In this document: positions 61,401-64,000 of the stretch, in pieces
Layout of the letters: every line of letters starts with the position of its first letter
Position numbering within the stretch: position 1 is the stretch's first letter
Assembly (NCBI GenBank): GCA_947494805.1
Contig: CANLWK010000003.1
Location: 558,001-622,000 of the forward strand
DNA: 64,000 nucleotides
Reading direction: 5' to 3'
Source: an uncultured Croceitalea sp.
Lineage (GTDB): Bacteria; Bacteroidota; Bacteroidia; Flavobacteriales; Flavobacteriaceae
Notes under the pieces: model-generated
Databases searched by the model: none
Told to the model about the DNA's origin: nothing
The model's input: only the letters and a program-made list of their open reading frames with translations
Position numbers and translations under genes: made by a program

Positions 61401-64000
61401 GTCATCTAAACGCAATTCATAAGAATAGTTCGGAAAGACGTTAAGTGCGTTGATCTGAATTGAGCCCTGTGCGTTACAATTGGCCTCAGTTGTAATAATA
61501 TCTGTGGTAAGTGTTCGGTTTAAGATGCCCTCATCAGCCGTACTGAAAATACATCCGTCCAGAATAGGGTCTCCGTTCGTGTCCAATTGAGCAATGTCAA
61601 CACGATAAACACCATTGGTGGTGATATCAAAACTAGGGCCTTGGCCTGCACTATAGGGCTCTACGACAACGTTGTTGGCAACATCATATAATTGATAGCC
61701 ATAGCCCGCACCGAGATTTGTAATTGTTATGTTACCTGGTGTTTGACAGACAATGTCCCTCGTATTATACTGAACGTCCAAAGTGTTTTGAAAAACATTG
61801 AAATAGAACCTTGAGAAACAACCATTTTGGTAATTGACCACTACCCTGAATTGACCAGAGGCATTAGCAAGAAAATCGTTTCCAGTTTGAACAACGTTCC
61901 AAGTGCAGCTATTATCTTTATTGGCGCAATCAGCTGGTGCCGCTCCACAACTGGACTCATCAAGTTGTTCCCATACAATACTGTCTGCGTCAGGAATGTT
62001 GATCTGTAAAAGTTCGGTATCGTTTAACCCACACAAAAAGATTTGTGGTAGTTCATCACCATCATTCGGACATGTGAGCACTTCACCATCAATATCATTG
62101 GTGGTATCGTTGATTAAGGCGGTTATAGGATTAGCTTGTGTAGCACCGAAAAGGCTAACCTGAATAATCTCCTTAAAGCCCTTACAAGGATCGGCGACAA
62201 TCTTGTCCACAATATAAGTGCCCGTATCATTGACTAGAAGTGTGCTTGGGTCATTATCACTATCGGCATCGGTCACTACACGGTCCGCGCCGTCAATGAT
62301 GCCATTTGTGTTGACGTCTTCGTACCAGATGTAATTGTCAAAATTATCTCCTGCGTCTAAAAGTACATCTGCTCCGCAGAGTTGCACCGATCTTATGTAG
62401 TTACAGTTTTCTAAATCATCTAAAAGAAAGTTGGTGGCTCCAGGTGTGACAAATCCACATGCATCAAAATCAGAAACACTAGGGTCGTCTGAAATCTGGT
62501 TGTCATTGATAACCCCCCTATAGGTAGAATAGGCGACATTTTCAATGAGATCGGTACAAGCATCTACAAAATCAAAACAGTTTTCAGCCACACGAACCCG
62601 CATACGAATTTCATAAATAGGATCATCTTCTTCGACCAAATTGTCTGGTATGGTAAAAGTTACCGCCCTTGTCGCAGGATCAAAGACATATGTCACTCCT
62701 GTTGGGAGCGAACCCGGAGTGGTGAAATAAGCCTCGTTGAGTGTGGTGTTAATTGGCAACACGTCTCGAATAGTATATTCTGTAGCATTGTCATTACCGG
62801 TGTTTTGAAAACGCAGAACATAGTCCAGAACCTGACCTAAATTCACACCTAGGCCAGTGATGTCGTTTCCTGCCACATCTTCCACCTTCTTTTCAAGAAC
62901 TATGGTGGGCTCAATGATTTCAACTGCGAAGGTCACCAAAAAGGAGGCAAACCAATCACCGTCTGTGCCCAATCTTAACGTGGCACTGGTGTCGCCGTTG
63001 TCAATAATACTATTGGCAGGGTTGTCCAAATCAAAAACATCAGAATCAAAACCAATGGCATTGGTACTATTAATGCTTCTTGTGGTTACATTGACCCCAT
63101 CATTGGTTATCGTAGAATTAAAGAAGTTGTCATCTGGGTTTGCCGCGTTGGTAATATCGGTGAACGTTGAACTACTGTTCGAAACAATACCAAAAGTATC
63201 ACCGTCAAGAGATGTTTCACCCTCAAGGGCACTTACACCAATACGTGCATTTACTGGGCCAACGGGGATGGTATTAAAGCCTGATACGGTTATATCTGCG
63301 GTTCTGTTGCCGCTTTGAGTGGTAATACCTTCATAACCATCATAAACCGAAATGTAACGACCTGGTAATGTGGGGTTTTCATATACAACGACCAAGGTCC
63401 AACCGGCGGCACCATGATTTGTAGAACCTCGGGTTCCACGCACATTGGCGACCACATATTCACCACTAGGGTCTGCCAGGGCCCTAAGATTATTGGTTAC
63501 GTTTTTAAAGCAAACGTAAGGATCGTTCGGTGTGTTGTTAAAACCATCAATAATGATGGCGTCTTCTTCACCGACCGGATCCGGATTGTTATCTGCCGTT
63601 AGGTCTACATAAGAACCACCGGGCACTTGTAGTTTTACGGTGACAAAGTCAGTTGAACGACTGGTGTCAACGGTAAAGTTGTTGTTAAAGTCACCTGCTT
63701 CATTAAGACGTTCGGCATCATAGTTACCGGCCCAGTAAAGACCTGCCCAGTAAATTTGGGAACACGAAGGCAGTGATAGGGTTGAGCTACTTGAGCTAAA
63801 AGTGGTAGGGTCTGAATCAATATCCACATATTCAACATGAAGACTGTTGTTACTGCCACTGCCATTGTATGGCGTATTTACCCCGGTACCATTAGAGAAT
63901 ACCCGGTTCATTACACTGTTTGACAAGAAGGTATAATCACCCTTAATATTGATGTAGTTGTTGCCGTTGTTGGTCAACCGCGCAGAAAAGGGCACCTCTT
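49431..64000 (-). CDS. Giant SprB-like adhesin, T9SS type B sorting domain (5' end outside window)
   Basis: At least 4,855 residues; the frame is open to the window edge. The GTG at 63995 is not taken as the start because the frame continues upstream and no signal peptide is seen. An N-terminal beta-rich part (63995-62900) is followed by a DUF11-like segment (about 62900-62550), then dozens of SprB-type repeats of about 75-90 residues (pattern C-x-G-x-x-G-x-I, GGxGxYxYSIDGG, LxxGxYxVxVxDxxGC). A jelly-roll-like insertion lies at 60240-59640. The C-terminus is a gliding-motility/CHU_C type B sorting domain (IPNFFTPDGDDQND, FDRYGRELYRM). It is probably exported by the T9SS and moved on the surface for gliding or adhesion. 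Confidence 0.93.
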   Translation of the reverse strand, partial: EVPFSARLTNNGNNYINIKGDYTFLSNSVMNRVFSNGTGVNTPYNGSGSNNSLHVEYVDIDSDPTTFSSSSSTLSLPSCSQIYWAGLYWAGNYDAERLNEAGDFNNNFTVDTSRSTDFVTVKLQVPGGSYVDLTADNNPDPVGEEDAIIIDGFNNTPNDPYVCFKNVTNNLRALADPSGEYVVANVRGTRGSTNHGAAGWTLVVVYENPTLPGRYISVYDGYEGITTQSGNRTADITVSGFNTIPVGPVNARIGVSALEGETSLDGDTFGIVSNSSSTFTDITNAANPDDNFFNSTITNDGVNVTTRSINSTNAIGFDSDVFDLDNPANSIIDNGDTSATLRLGTDGDWFASFLVTFAVEIIEPTIVLEKKVEDVAGNDITGLGVNLGQVLDYVLRFQNTGNDNATEYTIRDVLPINTTLNEAYFTTPGSLPTGVTYVFDPATRAVTFTIPDNLVEEDDPIYEIRMRVRVAENCFDFVDACTDLIENVAYSTYRGVINDNQISDDPSVSDFDACGFVTPGATNFLLDDLENCNYIRSVQLCGADVLLDAGDNFDNYIWYEDVNTNGIIDGADRVVTDADSDNDPSTLLVNDTGTYIVDKIVADPCKGFKEIIQVSLFGATQANPITALINDTTNDIDGEVLTCPNDGDELPQIFLCGLNDTELLQINIPDADSIVWEQLDESSCGAAPADCANKDNSCTWNVVQTGNDFLANASGQFRVVVNYQNGCFSRFYFNVFQNTLDVQYNTRDIVCQTPGNITITNLGAGYGYQLYDVANNVVVEPYSAGQGPSFDITTNGVYRVDIAQLDTNGDPILDGCIFSTADEGILNRTLTTDIITTEANCNAQGSIQINALNVFPNYSYELRLDDGTPAPTPPTNDPYQGLHPGGTFIDDETAQLDNTHTFNVNEGNYFVITRTDDGCIDVKPVTVTRVPDPTLSALTTADIGCNDGEVTLTATNGNNASYFYAIWSRNGTDLYADTASIPPADFQTSNTFAFVDGEEGDYEFVVVDANNCVGFSNVVTVRNNGVLAIDSITAVEPACSGDANGQLTINITGGVGPFQYSIDGGATYQPTPNFVGLSAGPYSIRVLDTTGCDVTLPYELNQPFPLSASAGVSRDATCDPSNGAEVRITNVVGGSGTYEYSFDGGTTWGASSIATLPPGDYTVLVRDGSCSFPMDVTVEGLPMPPNVALTPEVIYNCDGTGTITASPSIAGYDYRYAIDGVLNTPEDNNVFTNVSPGTYTVRTYYTSQTPPVPSLLLQEDFGVGNGSIPSPDTQGYTYEDQTGSTAGGGDANNRINDFEYSITNEIVAPFAPWVNPNDHTNPSDPNGRFLVINVGTPSPGQIIYTKPINDVIPNRPLRVSLHIFNLLSGLIGNTQLDPDLTIEIRTTGGAVIESIRTGAIAKNTGIDDWVLFTADLDPGANTSLEFVIRSEISGNSGNDLAIDDIEIFQIPEVCELFVDTPVTVAAGQVFSSAVQSSTNVSCNGFTDGTITFTVENFDAVAGFDYSEDGGTTWINSTTSPITTNAVFGAGTHTIPIRKANEITCTTSVTAAITEPTVIVPTASVTTALTCTNDAVITANASGGTPTYIYQLEDNVGGIIGAYDFTSNGSNRIFPGLTDGTYIVRVRDANGCEATTTALVISPLNPVVFNLTETLCHTGGNTASIQVDVTNGNGGYQFRIDAGPWLTPTPTSASTYTFNNLSSGTYDIDVRDQSGCPVALATQTVTINPQLTVSATAPNITACGTDTNISITANGGDGNYVYAVVADGVSPLPGDFSAANPVNVAVAGDYDIYVRDNASATGFCSAMFDYEVIQDAPLNFTPTPTDVSCFGGADGAIDVVVNSGGQSPYMYSIDNGATYVTGSNFPNLSAATYQVRVRDANLCESAATPVVVDQPNELQASTAQTLDYTCAQLGAITVTPTSGGSGNYQYSLNGGSWTASTTGAHVFNNLADGTYSVRVRDANAIGCVITLTNVIIAPLPVPPTVSSVIDYNCDGTGNVTISPFNASFTYVLNGVSQTGATGNIFNNIAAGNYSLRITYSPDCHVDSNVVVVDGNAFGASFVSATDVSCNGLSDATITFEVENFDAVTGFEYSEDGGTTWVTSLTSPVTTNAVFGAGLQTIPIRRQNDVTCVASISHTIVQPALVEANASVTTAITCTNGATITASATGGSPTYEYQLEINNDGDNTAPYNITSIVRPFQTSTVFTNVIANLAGESYVVRVRDRNSCEDVIDTAIIINDPTNIVFDATPTPCYSGANDGQIVVNVTAGNGGYQFRIDGGPWITPSPATTTTYTFENLSNGTYAIEVRDQLGCPLASNAQSITLNPQLLVDVDVTAVSACADGLITVNATGGNGTLLYAIVPANTAPSSYTATNTLTVTNAMATANPAGFDVYVVDNNDSPAICTFLQEDIVLTPVAALSVSGTPTDPLCYDGLGDIDVTITGGIAPYNYTLVDLSPADGIDYGRTSTNVSTTTLPFNGIGVGDYRIDVTDVDGCPASSLTITINNAIEIMADIRPILPAICNDPDPNEYGFEFDNVVTPAGTVEYSDDGGTTWQASPELRNNASGTEVFPSIRVEVAPGIYCQRDFDRYIIPFPLDDLDITLFPQVLDCNDLQVTVRGSNGDDTIGYRYTYTDDPSNFGTSTPVWTARIPTGTSHTFANIDPVTPQLPGLPLLVPGRTYVFYVEDGSGCIRQSNVNVNEVPSVNLPIEITADVTPTCDSATTGNITFTLTPDTSYPSMRWEVYEVGNATPVAVSGGGASAVNVIFSTSISVNGLAEGDYYVDVIQVDGTNTDACRGASENIYVPELPPLSATATATRDISCNLPGLISITNITGGGGAPYTFDVSGPSGFTTINGTTDNPVEVPVNSPAGNYTVTLYDQYSCPLVLNPVPLTLSPNPTITSVTHDNCTLPFEVTVVGNSAAGGLRYAMVDAGDPAPTTFDDNGGVFSPVAPGTYDFYVMDANGCIGSQTGYVVHPLLTASATLTKTLDCTGSPEAVINIAVADGSGTYQYSITNDTGGAEPPVGLTNWPDITGVPVSDIDYQTLVAGNYTITIFDVNTPNTVVCNREFTVNVPARLEPMVDAIATTDVTCIGDNDGTITISAVDNGIGPFDFEITSLDGGAVSIAPSSFTNTSATFTNLVPTTGVGYIVTITGDAATNNCPTTSAPITIAEPNTINVTLNTPVQFGCTVGNTTNNANISVQNVTGGSSTYVRYRFYRTDDPLTVAVEADADFQDGTSDSYTITDLNGGYYAIEVYDDQGCLGLTNTRINPFVEISDPTVAIDVPVTCNGNDAEVSLGITLNPVSATPTLRYSVEGTDNPYSQLNQASNSFTLLGVGSYIATVTNADTGCFVQTPFEIDDPNNFEITPTVTNVVCDGTDGSVTFAIADAINPYAGGFSYQVFEQVTNNPETGVLNHPNPGPTAAVNLPAGDYYVVVAQTNNPLCSNQENFSIAGPNGPITATPLVTPISCVPGNDGVIQLTDVQGGWGGYQYYVSTTPIPNEFDISNYTTNPRFENLGAGTYEIWIIDQNGCPRQFTDEVLATPPAIVADLRINQGNCTGFDGEIEVVGIPATDPISGGQGSNYSYQLYRNTVAVGTPQSSTIFNGLGEGSYTVEITDQLGCSLIVGPQVLFDVIAPNADIVKTIDCISGGEITITQTGGSGNFTYSVVYPVSGTIVNEPTGVFTNLPEVGDYVFTITDTATGHVCSTTVTQRLEDRVLPNLAVDSFSNVTCNGAGDGTISVNANPDNGIGPYSFEIVFIDGAPASVAATSINGATAFFDGLSAATMALSGTTYVIRVTAANGCTEDVTQVLTQPEPVSNVTATVVPFGCAVGNNASNASVVVDVASIIGGSGNYTRFEFINTGSGLTVQDGPNSVYVETDYAGGNYDIYAYDDMGCGNVVAENVTINPFVVMSDPTVTNVVGVTCTPGSDAQIQVGVTLNPVSATPTLEYTISGIGFTYTDTNNTGLFGGLQAGNYQITITDLDANPNCVLELVHTIEEPEEMQVMATKLTDEECLNNGVDDGSFNIAISNYTGTYSYQVFDTNNNPITGQSGTGNTSAPLAPFANISGGSYYVQVTQTQAPFCIENSNAITITAPDAPIAAVVTEEIGVSCSNDQGQVSIVASGGEGPYTIVLNNTTTSQLYTENNVSANLFSGLSAGVYTYTVTDMFNCSETGSITLIQPDAIVATITPSALTCFGDNTASVSAGVNSRNVTPSYNYLLNIYADLTSTTPLQVSAQQGSSSFPNLGPGFYSITVTDDAGCSDETDRVQITAPDEVVAQLVRTSPLTCLTGVELELMASGGTGGAYEYFNPLTSTWIAMSGGNSETFPNANFAGPLFDGTYQFRVRDANLCESLPSNEITEDPIMPLTLTVDTSAAVINCTGESTAIIFADADGGLGNYQFELYADASLSVASRIAGPQALGEFRDLPMGDYYVNVISGDCLVSAVHVPIVEPTPLTYVDEVTNVSCSGDANGAITVTLSGGAGGYQYAISPNLDQFDDENMFTDLAPGDYQIIAQDQNGCFELLEYTITQPDPITLDTVSVLHEVCQGSEDGSFEISITGGTAPYRTSLNSNADADYVQDQFMFDSLAANTYVVFVKDALDCEGVIVVDIEPGVNLNAVVTPVYECDGIVPDNFLDIAFEDNTIIPDVLYAMDSTDPAAMQLTADFTNLAPGNHSLTIAHANGCVNTIDFVIEDFQPLTLMLENNNVNEITAIAAGGLEDYTFYFGDVDNATDNTFIINRTDTYTVRLVDQNGCEAVAEIFMEFIDIEIPNFFTPDGDDQNDFWKPRNLEAFPNVLMIIFDRYGRELYRMEINDDPWDGVYNNQSLPTGDYWYVIKLKGENDDREFVGHFTLYR
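51670..54800 (-). repeat. Adhesin super-repeat B (two blocks of ~1.2 kb)
   Basis: Blocks at about 54800-53590 and 52880-51670 carry the same order of SprB domains, with shared phrases GIGP(F/Y), INPFV-SDPTV, TLNPVSATPTL and a YY(V/I)-VVAQT/QVTQT pair. The shared TLNPVSATPTL codons sit at 54088 and 52171, a period of 1,917 bp (639 codons). The copies are diverged at the DNA level, so the duplication is old. Confidence 0.75.
56720..59600 (-). repeat. Adhesin super-repeat A (two blocks of ~1.1 kb)
   Basis: Blocks at about 59595-58515 and 57840-56720 share domain order: an ENFDAV-GF-YSEDGGTTW domain, a TC-NDA/GATI domain, a GNGGYQFRID-GPW domain and a YVDN/DNA domain. The common EDGG codons are at 59473 and 57715, a period of 1,758 bp (586 codons exactly). 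It is a higher-order duplication of four consecutive SprB repeats. Confidence 0.78.

Noticed and set aside
62857-63318. 153-codon plus-strand frame
   Set aside because: Antisense to the N-terminal part of the adhesin, which has clear coding signal; no family match recognised.
49431-63995. Regularly spaced similar segments suggesting a CRISPR or satellite array
   Set aside because: They are coding SprB repeats of about 75-90 residues in one open frame; no identical short repeats with unique spacers and no cas genes.
63993-63995. GTG as the start of the giant adhesin
   Set aside because: The frame stays open to the window end and a T9SS cargo should begin with a signal peptide, which is absent; the true start lies beyond 64000.

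Overview
The window is chromosomal DNA from a member of the Bacteroidota, most likely a marine Flavobacteriaceae bacterium. Support comes from the gene families: type IX secretion type B sorting domain, PorP/SprF, OMP_b-brl_3 TonB-dependent barrels, DUF6503, head-GIN DUF2807 and YceI. Several genes also carry Bacteroidetes promoters (TTG-N19/20-TAnnTTTG), and Shine-Dalgarno sequences are scarce. The genus cannot be fixed from the sequence.

Layout. 0-6 kb: start of a sodium/solute symporter, a TauE/SafE exporter, a tandem CDGSH protein, a small membrane protein, a PAS histidine kinase with a one-domain response regulator, a 7TM-AraC regulator and a secreted protein. 6-20 kb: a signalling and outer-membrane cluster with three LytS-type kinase/LytTR regulator pairs, two paralogous outer-membrane barrels, YceI, and TPR, DUF6503 and beta-sandwich lipoproteins. 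A textbook-like LytTR operator (two identical 9-bp direct repeats 12 bp apart) lies just upstream of the second barrel's promoter. 20-32 kb: housekeeping genes (tRNA-CAT, mce, rbfA, an FtsX-like permease, dusB, lepA), a third barrel, a CPA antiporter and an APC permease fused to two universal-stress domains. 32-40 kb: MBL hydrolase, S8 protease plus M1 aminopeptidase pair, rnpA, S41 protease and an alpha/beta hydrolase. 40-41.8 kb: a compact two-gene restriction-modification unit (C5 methyltransferase plus a 200-aa PD-(D/E)XK-like protein with a TTG start overlapping the methyltransferase stop). 41.9-48.4 kb: GNAT, CDF transporter, rpiB, a 590-bp AT-rich noncoding gap with DnaA-box-like sites and phased repeats (candidate replication origin), rnr, DUF2807, LysE, tRNA-Cys and folB. 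48.4-64 kb: a PorP/SprF protein downstream of a giant SprB-like adhesin of more than 4,850 residues, whose N-terminus lies beyond the window.

How the parts fit. The 6-20 kb genes look like envelope-sensing circuits: membrane kinases without large sensor domains phosphorylate LytTR regulators that control neighbouring barrels and lipoproteins. The last 16 kb is a gliding or surface-adhesion module exported by the type IX system. The rest is core metabolism, RNA processing and translation. No prophage, insertion sequence or CRISPR array was seen. The most interesting leads are the LytTR/barrel circuit with its operator, the restriction-modification pair with an unassigned nuclease family, and the origin-like gap between rpiB and rnr.
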